Assembly (NCBI RefSeq): GCF_001428525.1
Contig: NZ_LMHW01000012.1
Span: forward strand, 310,114-374,113
Direction: 5' to 3'
Source of the DNA: Flavobacterium sp. Root186
Lineage (GTDB): Bacteria; Bacteroidota; Bacteroidia; Flavobacteriales; Flavobacteriaceae
Length of the DNA stretch: 64,000 nt
The position numbers and the translations under genes were made by a program. Below the pieces are notes generated by a model that worked only from the letters and a program-made list of their open reading frames with translations, was not told the origin of the DNA and did no database searches. Shown here one piece after another: positions 26,096-35,559 of this stretch. Position 1 is the stretch's first letter; each line of letters starts with the position of its first letter.

Positions 26096-26875
26096 TTATT
26101 TTTTACAAACTTCGGTTATTAATTCTTTTGCAGGCAAATAACCTAGGTTAAGAGCCGCCTTAAGATCAGAGCAATAATCTTTTTTAATTTTGAAATTAAT
26201 ATAATATAAAGCTCTGTTATAATATCCTTCTGGATTTTTTGGAGCTAAAGCTACGGCTGTATCAAAATCATTTAGAGCATCTTTAGCATTTATCATTGCT
26301 TTACAAACAGCTCTACTTTGAAAGGATTCTGCAGATTTAGGATTAGCCTTTATTACTTTATCAAAATCTAATATTGCATCTCTGTGTAAATTTAGTTCTT
26401 TTTCTATTAATCCCCTATTTTCATATGCGAGAATATATTCAGGATTGATTTTTATACAATGTGAATAATCATTTAAGGCACCATTTAAATCACCAATCTT
26501 TGATTTTGAGTAAGCTCGATTGAAATAAGCTTTATAGGAATTTCCATCCAAAGAAATAGATTGTGAAAAATCATTGACAGCATCTTTATAATCTTTTAAT
26601 TTAATGTATAAATTTCCACGACTAAAATAAGTTTTAAAGTCATTTGGATTTAAAGATAATGATTTATTATAATCAGAAAGTGCTTCTGAATAATTTCCTA
26701 TGTCATAATTGTAATAACCTCTATAATAATAATTATCGACATCAGGAAATTTTTGAATTAAACTGTCCAGTACTTTTAAATTTTTAGTATTTTCTATTTT
26801 CTCATTGTCAAAAAACTCTTGAGAATAACAAGAGAAACAGTAACTAAAAATAAATAAAAAGAGATTAATTTTCAT
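26096..26875 (-). CDS. Secreted TPR-repeat protein
   Basis: 259 residues. The N-terminal signal MKINLFLFIFSYCFSCYSQ is likely a signal peptide, with a Cys that could also be lipidated. It is followed by about six tetratricopeptide repeats between residues 50 and 250 (YYNYDIGNYSEALSDYNKSL, YFSRGNLYIKLKDYKDAVND, YFNRAYSKSKIGDLNGALND, YENRGLIEKELNLHRDAILD). TPRs mediate protein contacts, and no catalytic motif is present. It ends 12 nt before the Rrf2 gene on the same strand. Its link to the downstream genes is unclear. Confidence 0.85.
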   Translation of the reverse strand: MKINLFLFIFSYCFSCYSQEFFDNEKIENTKNLKVLDSLIQKFPDVDNYYYRGYYNYDIGNYSEALSDYNKSLSLNPNDFKTYFSRGNLYIKLKDYKDAVNDFSQSISLDGNSYKAYFNRAYSKSKIGDLNGALNDYSHCIKINPEYILAYENRGLIEKELNLHRDAILDFDKVIKANPKSAESFQSRAVCKAMINAKDALNDFDTAVALAPKNPEGYYNRALYYINFKIKKDYCSDLKAALNLGYLPAKELITEVCKK

Positions 26876-26914
26876 AGACGATTTAAAACAAAACTAAACT
26901 TGAAACAAAAACTT

Positions 26915-27730
26915 CTACCAGCTTCCTCCAGAACCACCTCCAGAGAATCCGCCGCCGCCAAATCCACCGCCGAAGCCGCCTCCGCCTCCAGATGATCCTC
27001 CTCCAAAACCTCCAAAACCACCGCCGCTGCTTCTGCCAAGACTGCTTAAAAGAATTACATCCATCAGGCTTGGGCCGCCACTGCTGCCAGAATTTCCTCC
27101 ACCGCCTCTTTTGCTGCGGGAAAGTAAAATTAAAACAATTACAACAATTACGATAAATGGAAGTATAGGAAAGCCTTTTCCTTTAGATTGCTTGCGTTCT
27201 CCTTTGTATTTGCCTTTAAAAACATCAAAAAGTGCATCGGCACCTTTATCAAGTCCGCGATAATAACTTCCGGCTTTAAATTCCGGGATAATAATGTTTC
27301 GGGTAATTTCCCCGCCAATTCCCGCCGTTAAGCGGTCTTCTAATCCATAACCAGGCGAAATCCAGATTTTTCTTTCGGCTTTAGCCAATAAAATCAAAAC
27401 CCCGTTATCTTCTTTTGCTTGTCCAATTCCCCATTCCTGAGCCCATTTTGGAGTAAGAATCCCAATATCTTCTCCTTTTAAGCTTTCAATAGTAATCACT
27501 ACAATTTGAGTGGAAGTTGAATCAGAATAACGAATTAATTTTTCTTCTAACTGCGTTTTTTCAGAAGCACTTAAAACATTGGCGTAGTCGTAAACAGAGG
27601 TTTGAAAATCCGGTTTTTTCGGAATATCAAATTGAGCAAAAATGCTATTACTGATAAAAAGCGTGATAAACAAAAGAGTAAACTGAAAAATTCTATTGGA
27701 ATTTAAAATTTTATTATTGGAATTTTTCAT
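26915..27730 (-). CDS. TPM domain membrane protein (YgcG type)
   Basis: 271 residues. A signal peptide or N-terminal helix (about 1-32) precedes a TPM domain at about 38-165 (VYDYANVLSASEKTQLEEKL, TQIVVITIESLKGEDIG, NGVLILLAKAERKIWISPGYG). A membrane helix at about 188-203 (FPILPFIVIVVIVLILLSR) is followed by a long Gly/Ser tail (GGGFGGGSSGGGGGFGG..., ending GGSW). TPM domains occur in photosystem II repair protein TLP18.3 and in bacterial membrane proteins linked to LemA. It starts 3 nt after a second TPM gene, itself behind lemA, so the three form a unit. Confidence 0.9.
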   Translation of the reverse strand: MKNSNNKILNSNRIFQFTLLFITLFISNSIFAQFDIPKKPDFQTSVYDYANVLSASEKTQLEEKLIRYSDSTSTQIVVITIESLKGEDIGILTPKWAQEWGIGQAKEDNGVLILLAKAERKIWISPGYGLEDRLTAGIGGEITRNIIIPEFKAGSYYRGLDKGADALFDVFKGKYKGERKQSKGKGFPILPFIVIVVIVLILLSRSKRGGGGNSGSSGGPSLMDVILLSSLGRSSGGGFGGFGGGSSGGGGGFGGGFGGGGFSGGGSGGSW

Positions 27731-27733
27731 TAT

Positions 27734-28171
27734 TTATCCTTTTGAGATTTCGTTAGATAATTCGTTTGTATCGTCTGCTAATGAAGGAAAATGCTTTTTT
27801 AGCTGTTCGCCGGCATTCAAAATACCATCAACAATTCCCTGCTTAAAGTTACCAGATTTAAAATGATTGGTCATAACGTCTTTGGTACAATCCCAAAAAT
27901 CATCAGCAACCAAATCATCGATTCCTTTGTCACCGCAAATCACGAAGTTTTTATCATCAACTGCAAAATAGAGTAATACACCATTTTTTAGTTTGGTTTC
28001 ATCCATTCGCAATTCATGAAAAACTTCTAAAGCTCTGTCATAATGAGCTTTAGAAGTTGTTTTTTCTATATGGACCCTAATTTCGCCAGAAGTATTATTT
28101 TCGGCCATGCGAATAGCTTCAACAATTTCCTGCTCTTCTGCTTTGGTTAAAAAATCTTCTACTTTTGACAT
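27734..28171 (-). CDS. TPM domain protein, cytosolic paralogue
   Basis: 145 residues without signal peptide or membrane helix. The TPM domain runs from about 8 to 130 (FLTKAEEQEIVEAIRMAENN, GEIRVHIEKTTSKA, NGVLLYFAVDDKNFVICGDKG). It is the second TPM gene of the lemA-TPM-TPM set and is separated by 3 nt from the downstream membrane-anchored one, which implies translational coupling. A short AGAGTTTAGATTTT repeat lies in the 62-nt gap to lemA. Confidence 0.9.
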   Translation of the reverse strand: MSKVEDFLTKAEEQEIVEAIRMAENNTSGEIRVHIEKTTSKAHYDRALEVFHELRMDETKLKNGVLLYFAVDDKNFVICGDKGIDDLVADDFWDCTKDVMTNHFKSGNFKQGIVDGILNAGEQLKKHFPSLADDTNELSNEISKG

Positions 28172-28180
28172 TTTGATAAT

Positions 28181-28210
28181 TTTAGAGTTTAGATTTTAGA
28201 GTTTAGATTT
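28181..28210 (-). repeat. Inverted copy of the AATCTAAA-type array
   Basis: TTTAGAGTTTAGATTTTAG and a further partial unit lie between lemA and the first TPM gene. It is the complement-strand version of the arrays before der and hemL. Confidence 0.45.
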
Positions 28211-28233
28211 TTTCTAAAAATATTGAATTCCTT

Positions 28234-28824
28234 TTAGAATTTTACTTCAACTGGTTTGTCTGCTCCGGTAGAAGCTTCGAAGTATGGTTTTTCTTTAAGA
28301 CCATACATTCCTGCCAATATATTTCTTGGGAAAGTATTAATATTATTGTTATAAGGCTTAACAGCTTCATTAAAACGAGTTCTAGCTGTTAAGATTTGAT
28401 TTTCCGTACTAGTCAATTCATCTTGTAACTTCATAAAACTTGCATCAGCTTTAAGATTTGGATATTGTTCAACACTTACCAATAATTTTGATAAAGATGA
28501 TGAGACTCCTGATTGTGCAGAATTGAATGCTGCTAATTGTTCTGGTGTAACATTTGACGGGTCAATAGTAATTCCTGTCGCTTTAGCACGAGCTTCAATT
28601 ACCGCAGTTAAAGTACCTTGTTCATGTTTAGCATATCCCTTTACAGTATTAACTAAATTAGGAATAAGATCGTTTCTCCTCTGATACGCAGTATTAACAT
28701 TTCCCCAGCTTTCTTTTACGTTTTGGTCAAGTGTTACTGCAGTATTATAAATGCCGCTTGCCCAGCTGTATAATCCAATAACTATTACAACTACAACTCC
28801 TAGAATTATCAATCCTTTCTTCAT
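28234..28824 (-). CDS. lemA: LemA family membrane protein
   Basis: 196 residues. One N-terminal membrane helix (GLIILGVVVVIVIGLYSWAS, residues 4-23) is followed by the LemA coiled domain with the diagnostic stretch VKESWGNVNTAYQRRNDLIP, LVNTVKGYAKHEQGTL and the C-terminal AVKPYNNNINTFPRNILAG. The family has an extracytoplasmic alpha-helical domain and is often encoded next to TPM proteins, as here. Its biochemical role is unsettled. The M23, MerR, LemA, TPM, TPM order, with gaps of 3-62 nt, looks like one transcription unit. Confidence 0.95.
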   Translation of the reverse strand: MKKGLIILGVVVVIVIGLYSWASGIYNTAVTLDQNVKESWGNVNTAYQRRNDLIPNLVNTVKGYAKHEQGTLTAVIEARAKATGITIDPSNVTPEQLAAFNSAQSGVSSSLSKLLVSVEQYPNLKADASFMKLQDELTSTENQILTARTRFNEAVKPYNNNINTFPRNILAGMYGLKEKPYFEASTGADKPVEVKF

Positions 28825-28857
28825 ATTTTTTTTATTTAAGTTTATTTCTATTTTTAA

Positions 28858-29190
28858 TTACAATTCGTTTTTGATGTCGTTCAATTGCGTTTTTATGGTC
28901 TCTAATTTACGTATTATTTCGAATTTATCTAATGTTTTCTTCTGACCTTCTTTTAAATGTGTTTTCGCGCCTTCAAGCGTAAAACCTCTTTCTTTAACTA
29001 AATGATAAATCAATTGCAGGTTGGTTACATCCTCCGGAGTAAACATTCTGTTGCCTTTGGCGTTCTTTTTTGGTTTTAGGATATCAAATTCGCTGTCCCA
29101 AAAACGTATCAATGATGCATTGACATTAAAAGCTTTGGCAACTTCGCCAATGCTGTAATATCTTTTATCTTTTGAAAGCTCAATATGCAT
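28858..29190 (-). CDS. MerR family transcriptional regulator
   Basis: 110 residues. The N-terminal MerR helix-turn-helix (YYSIGEVAKAFNVNASLIRFWDSEFDILKP) is followed by the wing (NRMFTPEDVTNLQLIYHLVK) and a short coiled C-terminus (LETIKTQLNDIKNEL). There is no metal- or effector-binding Cys cluster, so it is the small MerR type found in Bacteroidota near an M23 peptidase and lemA. It has its own -7 box at 29215. Confidence 0.92.
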   Translation of the reverse strand: MHIELSKDKRYYSIGEVAKAFNVNASLIRFWDSEFDILKPKKNAKGNRMFTPEDVTNLQLIYHLVKERGFTLEGAKTHLKEGQKKTLDKFEIIRKLETIKTQLNDIKNEL

Positions 29191-29214
29191 GTTTTTTTGT
29201 TTCTAATTTTATTT

Positions 29215-29222
29215 CAAAAATA
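29215..29222 (-). promoter_or_regulatory. -7 box TATTTTTG for merR-lemA-TPM
   Basis: The complement is a perfect TAnnTTTG 24 nt before the MerR start. An ATACTACAAAAAGTAT palindrome lies just upstream, a plausible MerR operator. Confidence 0.5.
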
Positions 29223-29237
29223 ATACTTTTTGTAGTA

Positions 29238-30215
29238 TTAATCTAATGACTGATTTTCCTGGTTTGCCATATGCGAAATTGCCACATATTCTGCCGCCGA
29301 AATATTTCCGTAATAGAAGTTCAGCGGGTTCACCACTTTTCCATCTTTATGCACCTCATAATGACAGTGCGGCCCTTCAGATCTTCCTGTACTTCCTACA
29401 TAACCAATAACATCGCCGCGTTTGACATGTTGTCCGGGTCTGCAGTTATATTTGCTTAAATGCGCGTACAAACTCTCATATCCAAAACCATGCCTGATCA
29501 CAACATGGTTCCCAAAGCCAGAAGCTGTGTTGTCAGCTCTTGCCACAATGCCATCTCCGGTGGCATATACAGGCGCTCCTGTGTTGGCAGTAAAATCCAT
29601 TCCGTTGTGCATTTTTCGCACTTTCGTGAAAGGGTCGATTCTGTACCCAAAACCGGAAGCAACACGTTTTAAATTTTCATTTTGAACAGGCTGAATTGCC
29701 GGAATCGCTAATAATAAACTTTCTTTTGCACCGGCCAATTTCAGTATTTCATCTAATGATTTTGATTGAATTGCCAATTCTTTTGAAAGTTTATCGACTC
29801 TTTTTGTCGTGTTCAAAACCAGCTGAGAATTGTTGTAACCTTCTAAAGTCTTATATCTTTCTGGGTTTCTAAAGCCTGCTTTTCGAATAGAATCCGGAAT
29901 TTCGGCTTTATTAAAATATACCCTGTAAATATTATTGTCACGTTCCTCTAATGCATCTGCGGCAGCGTCAATTTCGTCGAGTTTTTTGTTCAAAATCGAA
30001 TATTGCAGTTTTAAATTTTCAATTTCACGTGCCTGTAAACGATCTTTTGGCGTTTCAAAATACGGAGTATTAATTAAAAGTACAAAAACTAAAAATCCAA
30101 ACAATGCCGAAGCCACTAAAAACAGTAAAGCATAACCGATTTTGATTCTTTTTCTGGTTTTTATTTTTGTATAAGCCAGATTTTCTGAGTCGTAATAATA
30201 TTTTACTTTCGCCAT
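29238..30215 (-). CDS. M23 family metallopeptidase (LytM-type)
   Basis: 325 residues. There is a cytosolic N-terminus, one membrane helix at about 28-49 (YALLFLVASALFGFLVFVLL), a coiled coil at about 60-95 and a C-terminal LytM domain at about 185-300. The zinc-site motifs are HNGMD (His203 and Asp207) and GPHCHYEVH. It is expected to cut peptidoglycan cross-bridges or to act as an envelope hydrolase or regulator facing the periplasm. It is the first gene of the M23-merR-lemA-TPM cluster and divergent from alaS. Confidence 0.93.
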   Translation of the reverse strand: MAKVKYYYDSENLAYTKIKTRKRIKIGYALLFLVASALFGFLVFVLLINTPYFETPKDRLQAREIENLKLQYSILNKKLDEIDAAADALEERDNNIYRVYFNKAEIPDSIRKAGFRNPERYKTLEGYNNSQLVLNTTKRVDKLSKELAIQSKSLDEILKLAGAKESLLLAIPAIQPVQNENLKRVASGFGYRIDPFTKVRKMHNGMDFTANTGAPVYATGDGIVARADNTASGFGNHVVIRHGFGYESLYAHLSKYNCRPGQHVKRGDVIGYVGSTGRSEGPHCHYEVHKDGKVVNPLNFYYGNISAAEYVAISHMANQENQSLD

Positions 30216-30229
30216 ATTTTAAAATACGC

Positions 30230-30237
30230 TATTTTTG
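30230..30237 (+). promoter_or_regulatory. -7-like box TATTTTTG upstream of alaS
   Basis: This is a perfect TAnnTTTG on the plus strand, followed by CAG, 257 nt upstream of alaS. If used, alaS has a long leader. No riboswitch-like fold was recognised in it. Confidence 0.35.
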
Positions 30238-30494
30238 CAGCTTGTAAAATCAATTAGTCGAACAAAAGTGCTAAATGTTTCAGTTGTTGACGGCTTTTTT
30301 ACAAGAACAAAATAATTTGATAATTTGGGGGAATTACATAATTATATAATGCGCAAAATAGGGAATTTATTGTTGATAACATAAGTTTTTAATTTTCGAT
30401 TTTAAAATCAACGCATTATTAATTTGAGATTATTTCTAATTATCACATTATCAAATTGACACATTTGTAAACAGATACATTTTCTAATTTAAAT

Positions 30495-33131
30495 ATGAAA
30501 TCACAAGACGTACGTAAGCAATTTTTAGACTTTTTTAAAAGCAATGGGCATTTAATTGTTCCATCTGCACCAATCGTTCTTAAGGACGATCCAACTCTTA
30601 TGTTCAATAACTCGGGAATGGCCCAGTTTAAAGAATATTTTTTAGGAAACGGAACTCCAAAAAGTCCAAGAATAGCCGATACGCAAAAATGTCTTCGTGT
30701 TTCAGGAAAACATAATGATCTTGAAGATGTTGGTTTTGATACTTATCATCACACTATGTTTGAGATGCTTGGAAACTGGTCTTTTGGTGACTATTTCAAA
30801 AAAGAAGCAATCAATTGGGCATGGCAGCTTTTGACAGAAGTGTATAAAATTCCAAAAGAAAATCTGTATGTTTCTGTTTTTGAAGGAAGTAAAGAAGATA
30901 ATGTTCCTTTTGACCAGGAAGCTTGGGATATCTGGAAAACTTTAATCGACGAAGACAGAATTATTCTTGGAAATAAAAAAGACAATTTCTGGGAAATGGG
31001 AGATCAGGGGCCATGCGGACCTTGTTCTGAAATTCATGTTGATTTACGTCCGGAATCTGAGAAAGCTCTAGTTACAGGAAAAAGTTTGGTAAACAATGAT
31101 CATCCGCAGGTAGTTGAAATCTGGAATAATGTATTCATGGAATTCAACCGTAAAGCTGACGGCTCTCTTGAAAAACTTCCTGCACAGCATGTTGATACCG
31201 GAATGGGATTTGAGCGTTTATGTATGGCTTTACAAGGAAAAACATCAAATTATGATACCGATGTTTTTACCCCGCTTATCGAAAAAGTAGAACAAATTAC
31301 AGGTTTAAAATATACCTCTGATGAAGTAAAAAACATCAGCGAAGAACAAAATAAAACCAATATTGCAATTCGTGTTATTGTAGATCACGTTCGTGCCGTT
31401 GCTTTTGCAATTGCTGATGGTCAATTGCCATCAAACACGGGAGCTGGATATGTTATTCGTAGAATTTTACGTCGTGCAATTCGTTACGGATTTACATTCT
31501 TAAACACCAAAGAACCTTTTATCAATAAATTGGTAGAAGTTCTGGCAAACCAAATGGGAGAATTTTTCCCTGAAATTAAATCACAACAGCAATTAGTTAC
31601 CAATGTAATTCGTGAAGAAGAAGCTTCTTTCTTAAGAACTTTAGATCAGGGATTACAATTGCTGGAAAATGTAGTTGCAGAAACTACAGGAAAAGAGGTT
31701 TCTGGCGCTAAGGTTTTTGAATTGTACGATACATTTGGTTTTCCAAAAGATTTGACGGCTTTAATTTTAAAAGAAAAAGGTTTCTCTTATAATGAAACAG
31801 AATTTGAAGTTGAATTACAAAAACAAAAAACACGTTCTCGTGCGGCTTCTGAAGTTTCAACGGAAGACTGGAATGTTTTGATTCCGGGAAATGTAGAAAC
31901 ATTTGTAGGTTATGATAAAACTGAAAACGAAGTAAAAATTACTCGTATCAGAAAAGTTGATTCTAAAAAAGATGGTATTTTGTACCAAATCGTTTTAGAT
32001 AATACGCCATTTTATCCAGAAGGAGGGGGTCAAGTTGGTGATAAAGGAACATTAGTTTCGGCAAACGAAACAATTGAAATTATTGATACCAAGAAAGAAA
32101 ACAACTTGATTTTACATTTTGCAAAACAGCTTCCGGAAAATGCAGCAGCAGTTTTTGTGGCAAAAGTAAATACGGATTTAAGAACATCAACTTCAAAAAA
32201 TCACTCGGCTACGCATTTAATGCATTTAGCTTTGAGAACTATTTTAGGAACGCATGTGGAACAAAAAGGATCGTTGGTAAATCCGAATTACCTGCGTTTT
32301 GATTTTTCTCATTTTAGCAAAGTTTCTGATGAAGAAATTAAGCAAGTTGAAGCTTCTGTAAATGCTCAGATTGAAGCGCAATTACAATTGGTTGAACATA
32401 GAAATATTCCAATTCAGGAAGCTTTGGATAAAGGAGCAATGGCTTTATTTGGCGAAAAATACGGCGATACTGTTCGTATGATTGAGTTTGGTGAAAGTAA
32501 AGAGTTATGTGGAGGTATTCACGTAAAAAACACAGCAGAGATCTGGCATTTCAAAATTATATCTGAAAGTGCTGTTGCAGCTGGAATTCGTCGTATCGAA
32601 GCAATCACCGGTGATGCAGTGAAAAACTTCTATCTAAACCAGGAAAATACCTTGGCAGAGATAAAAGAAACGCTTAAAAATCCACAGGATATTTTAAAAT
32701 CTGTTGCTTCACTTCAGGATGATAATGCTAAGTTGAAAAAACAGGTAGAACAGTTACTTAAAGAAAAAGTTAATTCATTAAAAGCTGAGTTAGAGAAAAA
32801 TTTCCAAGAAGTAAACGGAGTAAATTTTCTTGCTAAACAAGTAGACTTAAGCATGGCTTCTACAAAAGATTTAGCTTCGGCTTTAGGAAGTTCAAAACCA
32901 GATTCGTTTGTGTTTTTAGCTTCTGTTGAAGACGGTTTGCCAAATATTCACTGTTATATCGCTAAAGAATTGGTTGCAAGTAAAAGCTTAAATGCTAATG
33001 CAGTTATCAAAGAATTAGGAAAATATATTGACGGAAATGGAGGAGGACAGCCTTTCTTCGCATCTGGAAAAGGTAAAAATGCTGCCGGAATTGCTGAGGC
33101 TTTGGCTAAGGCAGTTGAGTTTGTGAAGTAA
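30495..33131 (+). CDS. alaS: Alanyl-tRNA synthetase
   Basis: 878 residues, normal length. The N-terminal class II catalytic domain starts [20 protein letters not shown], with [16 protein letters not shown] and motif 2 ([20 protein letters not shown]). The editing domain shows the zinc/editing residues His570 and His574 (HSATH) and Cys672/His676 (CGGIH). The C-terminal DHHA1 domain ends [14 protein letters not shown]. It charges tRNA-Ala and hydrolyses Ser/Gly mischarged tRNA. It is transcribed alone, and the REP-like hairpin behind it could serve as its terminator. Confidence 0.98.
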   Translation: MKSQDVRKQFLDFFKSNGHLIVPSAPIVLKDDPTLMFNNSGMAQFKEYFLGNGTPKSPRIADTQKCLRVSGKHNDLEDVGFDTYHHTMFEMLGNWSFGDYFKKEAINWAWQLLTEVYKIPKENLYVSVFEGSKEDNVPFDQEAWDIWKTLIDEDRIILGNKKDNFWEMGDQGPCGPCSEIHVDLRPESEKALVTGKSLVNNDHPQVVEIWNNVFMEFNRKADGSLEKLPAQHVDTGMGFERLCMALQGKTSNYDTDVFTPLIEKVEQITGLKYTSDEVKNISEEQNKTNIAIRVIVDHVRAVAFAIADGQLPSNTGAGYVIRRILRRAIRYGFTFLNTKEPFINKLVEVLANQMGEFFPEIKSQQQLVTNVIREEEASFLRTLDQGLQLLENVVAETTGKEVSGAKVFELYDTFGFPKDLTALILKEKGFSYNETEFEVELQKQKTRSRAASEVSTEDWNVLIPGNVETFVGYDKTENEVKITRIRKVDSKKDGILYQIVLDNTPFYPEGGGQVGDKGTLVSANETIEIIDTKKENNLILHFAKQLPENAAAVFVAKVNTDLRTSTSKNHSATHLMHLALRTILGTHVEQKGSLVNPNYLRFDFSHFSKVSDEEIKQVEASVNAQIEAQLQLVEHRNIPIQEALDKGAMALFGEKYGDTVRMIEFGESKELCGGIHVKNTAEIWHFKIISESAVAAGIRRIEAITGDAVKNFYLNQENTLAEIKETLKNPQDILKSVASLQDDNAKLKKQVEQLLKEKVNSLKAELEKNFQEVNGVNFLAKQVDLSMASTKDLASALGSSKPDSFVFLASVEDGLPNIHCYIAKELVASKSLNANAVIKELGKYIDGNGGGQPFFASGKGKNAAGIAEALAKAVEFVK

Positions 33132-33138
33132 GGTTTTC

Positions 33139-33196
33139 AATCTCGCAAAGTTGCAGAGTCGCAAAGTTTTTTTATAAGCTTTGCGGCTTTTTTATT
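33139..33196 (+). repeat. REP-like element, copy 1 (left arm around GxxExxY gene)
   Basis: It begins TCTCGCAAAGTTGCAGAGTC and continues through a CGCAAAG...CTTTGCG hairpin ending in a T-run. Over about 46 nt it is the near-exact inverse of 33754-33799 (one T length difference, one mismatch). It may also terminate alaS. Confidence 0.85.
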
Positions 33197-33243
33197 GTGC
33201 TGATTTTATTGCTAAGTTTTTTTGTGAAGAAAGGTTTTTTTAA

Positions 33244-33295
33244 TCTCGCAAAGTCGCAGAGACGCAAAGTTTTTTTAAGCTTTGTGGTTTTTTTG
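33244..33295 (+). repeat. REP-like element, copy 2
   Basis: It begins TCTCGCAAAGTCGCAGAGAC, with the same internal hairpin layout (CGCAAAG then AAGCTTTG) and direct orientation to copy 1. It supplies the TTTG at 33281-33284 that fits as -33 box for the following gene. Confidence 0.8.
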
Positions 33296-33306
33296 TTTTA
33301 GAAATT

Positions 33307-33314
33307 TATATTTG
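33307..33314 (+). promoter_or_regulatory. Promoter of the GxxExxY gene (TTTG-N22-TATATTTG)
   Basis: There is a perfect TATATTTG -7 box 26 nt before the start codon, with TTTG at 33281-33284 spaced 22 nt upstream, inside REP-like copy 2. Confidence 0.65.
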
Positions 33315-33340
33315 TAGGTTTTTACTTTAAATTTTTAAAG

Positions 33341-33718
33341 ATGACTGAAAACGAAATTTCAGCTATTGTAGTTGATGCTTGTTATAAAATACATGTCAAA
33401 CTTGGCCCGGGTTTGTTAGAATCGGTTTATGAGGCTATTTTACATCATGAATTGACAAAGAGAGGGTTGAGTGTAGAAAGACAAAAAACGTTGCCTGTTA
33501 TTTGGGACCAAATAAATCTGGATATTGGATTTAGAGCAGATTTAATAGTAGAAAATAAAGTGATTTTAGAAATAAAATCAATAGAACAACTAACAGATAT
33601 CCACGCAAAACAAGTTTTGACTTATCTCAAAATTACAAAAATGAAACTAGGGTTACTTATAAACTTCAATGTACCAATAATTAAGTTTGGTATAAAAAGA
33701 GTAGTTTCAAATCTTTAA
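33341..33718 (+). CDS. GxxExxY protein, PD-(D/E)XK nuclease-like
   Basis: 125 residues, the usual family length. The name-giving motif is visible as GPGLLESVYEAIL (Gly-x-x-Glu-x-x-Tyr). A PD-(D/E)XK-type active site follows, with Asp in FRADLIVENK and Glu-x-Lys in VILEIKS, then the conserved helix HAKQVLTYLKITKMKLGLLI. The family's function is unknown to me. The fold class includes nucleases. The gene has its own promoter and stands between two direct and one inverted copy of a long REP-like repeat, an arrangement like that of REP-associated transposase genes. A role in spreading these repeats is a hypothesis. Confidence 0.9.
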   Translation: MTENEISAIVVDACYKIHVKLGPGLLESVYEAILHHELTKRGLSVERQKTLPVIWDQINLDIGFRADLIVENKVILEIKSIEQLTDIHAKQVLTYLKITKMKLGLLINFNVPIIKFGIKRVVSNL

Positions 33719-33753
33719 TTAAACACTTAAAAAAACTTAAAATAAAAGCAAAA

Positions 33754-33799
33754 GTCGCAAAGCTTATAAAAAACTTTGCGACTCTGCAACTTTGCGAGA
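33754..33799 (-). repeat. REP-like element, copy 3 (right, inverted arm)
   Basis: The complement begins TCTCGCAAAGTTGCAGAGTC and matches copy 1 through TATAAGCTTTGCG. It lies 36 nt after the GxxExxY stop and 15 nt before the ABC gene's 3' end. Confidence 0.85.
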
Positions 33800-33813
33800 T
33801 TCTTTACACGCAA

Positions 33814-35559
33814 CTATTTTCGTTCTCCAATCTGCTGACGCCACATAGCATAATATAAACCTCTCTCAACAATTAAATCATCATGTTTACCTTGCTCGAT
33901 GATTTTACCTTGTTCTAGAACAAAAATTCTATCAGCGTGCATTACGGTTGATAAACGGTGAGCGATCAAAACCGTGATTCTGTTTTTATCAGATATATTT
34001 CTGATTGTAGCATTAATTTCTTCTTCGGTAATTGAATCCAAAGCAGAAGTTGCTTCATCAAAAATCAATAAATTCGGATTTCTTAATATAGCTCTGGCAA
34101 TAGATAAACGCTGTTTTTCTCCACCTGAAACTTTAATTCCGCCTTCACCAATTGTAGTGTTTAAACCATCTTCGGCACGTTTAAGAAGTTTGTCGCAGCT
34201 TGCCCTTTTTAAGGCATCATATAAATCTTCGTCGGTTGCATTTGGCTTAACGAATAATAAATTTTCGCGGATTGTTCCAGAGAATAATTGCGCATCCTGG
34301 GTTACAAAACCTAATTGTTTTCTTAGATCAAGTAAATCAATTTCTGTAGAATCAATTTCGTTATACAAAACCTGACCTTCAGCCGGAGTATACAATCCAA
34401 CCAATAATTTCACCAAAGTTGTTTTTCCTGAACCAGACGGGCCGACAAATGCAACGGTTTGACCTTGTTTGATTTCAAAATTGATATTTTCAACGGCTTT
34501 GAATTTTGCCGTTTTATGCTGAAAACTCACATTCGAAAATAATAACGACTGAATAGCTCCAACATGTTTTGGGCTTTTTGGACGAAATTCTTTTGGAGCA
34601 CTTAATAAGGTTTTGAAATTTTCCATTGAAACTTTGGTTTCGTTCAATGCAATAATGAAATTTCCAAGTTCCTGAAGCGGACCAAAAATGAAAAAAGTAA
34701 AGAAAACCATTGTCAGCAAATCACCCACAATAATTTTTCCTCCAAATAAGAAATAATATAAAGTGAAAACTACACAGGTTCTTAAAAAGTGAACCGTTGT
34801 TCCCTGAATAAAACTCAAGCTTCGAATAAATCGGATTTTTTCTAATTCTAATTGAAGAATTTTAAAAGTGTTTAAATTCAAACGTTTCTCTTCCTGATAC
34901 GTTAAACCAAGACTTTTTACAAGTTCTATATTACGTAAACTCTCTGTTGTAGAACCCGCTAAAGCATTAGTTTGATTAACAATTTTCTTAGAAACAATTT
35001 TAATTTTTTTACCTAAATAGGAACTTACCAAAGCAATAATTGGTGCTGTAACTAAAAAGATAAGTGAGATTCGAAAATCAATTCGGGCAACATATAGAAT
35101 TACAAATATGAACCCGATAACGGTTTGAAAAATCAAAGAAATAGAAAGTGTAATTAATTTTTCAGAATCAGAACGAACTTTGGTTAGCTTACTTAAAGTT
35201 TCACCGCTTCGCTGATCTTCAAATTCGGCGTAAGGTAAATCGAGCGATTTTTTGATTCCGTCGGTATACATTTGCGCACCAGTTCTTTGGATCACAACAT
35301 TCGTGAAATAATCCTGAAAGTTTTTGGTAATTCTGGAGATCATCGCAGCACCAAGCGAAAGTCCAAGCCAAAAAGAAAGGGATTTGATAAAACCAGTTGG
35401 ATTTCCTTCGTATTTGTGTAATCCAACACCGCAATCCTGCATTAATTTACCGGTAATAATAGAGTCTGATAAACTGAAACAAATGTTTATAGAGGCCATA
35501 ATCAACGCAAAAAGCAAAAGCATTTTGTGTTTGATTATATAAGAATATAATAATTTCAT
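33814..35559 (-). CDS. ABC transporter, fused permease and ATPase
   Basis: 581 residues from the ATG at 35559 (MKLLYSYIIKHKMLLLFALI). An upstream in-frame start at 35598 adds 13 residues without a membrane-protein-like N-terminus. Six membrane helices are in the first about 310 residues. The ATPase domain is about 335-575, with Walker A GPSGSGKTTL, signature VSGGEKQRLSIARAI, Walker B LLIFDEATSALD and switch His in LIAHRLSTV. It is an exporter-type half transporter (MsbA/lipid A or multidrug exporter-like) working as a homodimer in the inner membrane. The substrate cannot be told from sequence. Its 3' end abuts a REP-like element. Confidence 0.93.
   Translation of the reverse strand: MKLLYSYIIKHKMLLLFALIMASINICFSLSDSIITGKLMQDCGVGLHKYEGNPTGFIKSLSFWLGLSLGAAMISRITKNFQDYFTNVVIQRTGAQMYTDGIKKSLDLPYAEFEDQRSGETLSKLTKVRSDSEKLITLSISLIFQTVIGFIFVILYVARIDFRISLIFLVTAPIIALVSSYLGKKIKIVSKKIVNQTNALAGSTTESLRNIELVKSLGLTYQEEKRLNLNTFKILQLELEKIRFIRSLSFIQGTTVHFLRTCVVFTLYYFLFGGKIIVGDLLTMVFFTFFIFGPLQELGNFIIALNETKVSMENFKTLLSAPKEFRPKSPKHVGAIQSLLFSNVSFQHKTAKFKAVENINFEIKQGQTVAFVGPSGSGKTTLVKLLVGLYTPAEGQVLYNEIDSTEIDLLDLRKQLGFVTQDAQLFSGTIRENLLFVKPNATDEDLYDALKRASCDKLLKRAEDGLNTTIGEGGIKVSGGEKQRLSIARAILRNPNLLIFDEATSALDSITEEEINATIRNISDKNRITVLIAHRLSTVMHADRIFVLEQGKIIEQGKHDDLIVERGLYYAMWRQQIGERK

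Noticed and set aside
33139..33799. CRISPR-like array of the CGCAAAG repeats
   Set aside because: Copies are few, in mixed orientation and around a gene, with no regular spacer lengths. They are REP-like elements.
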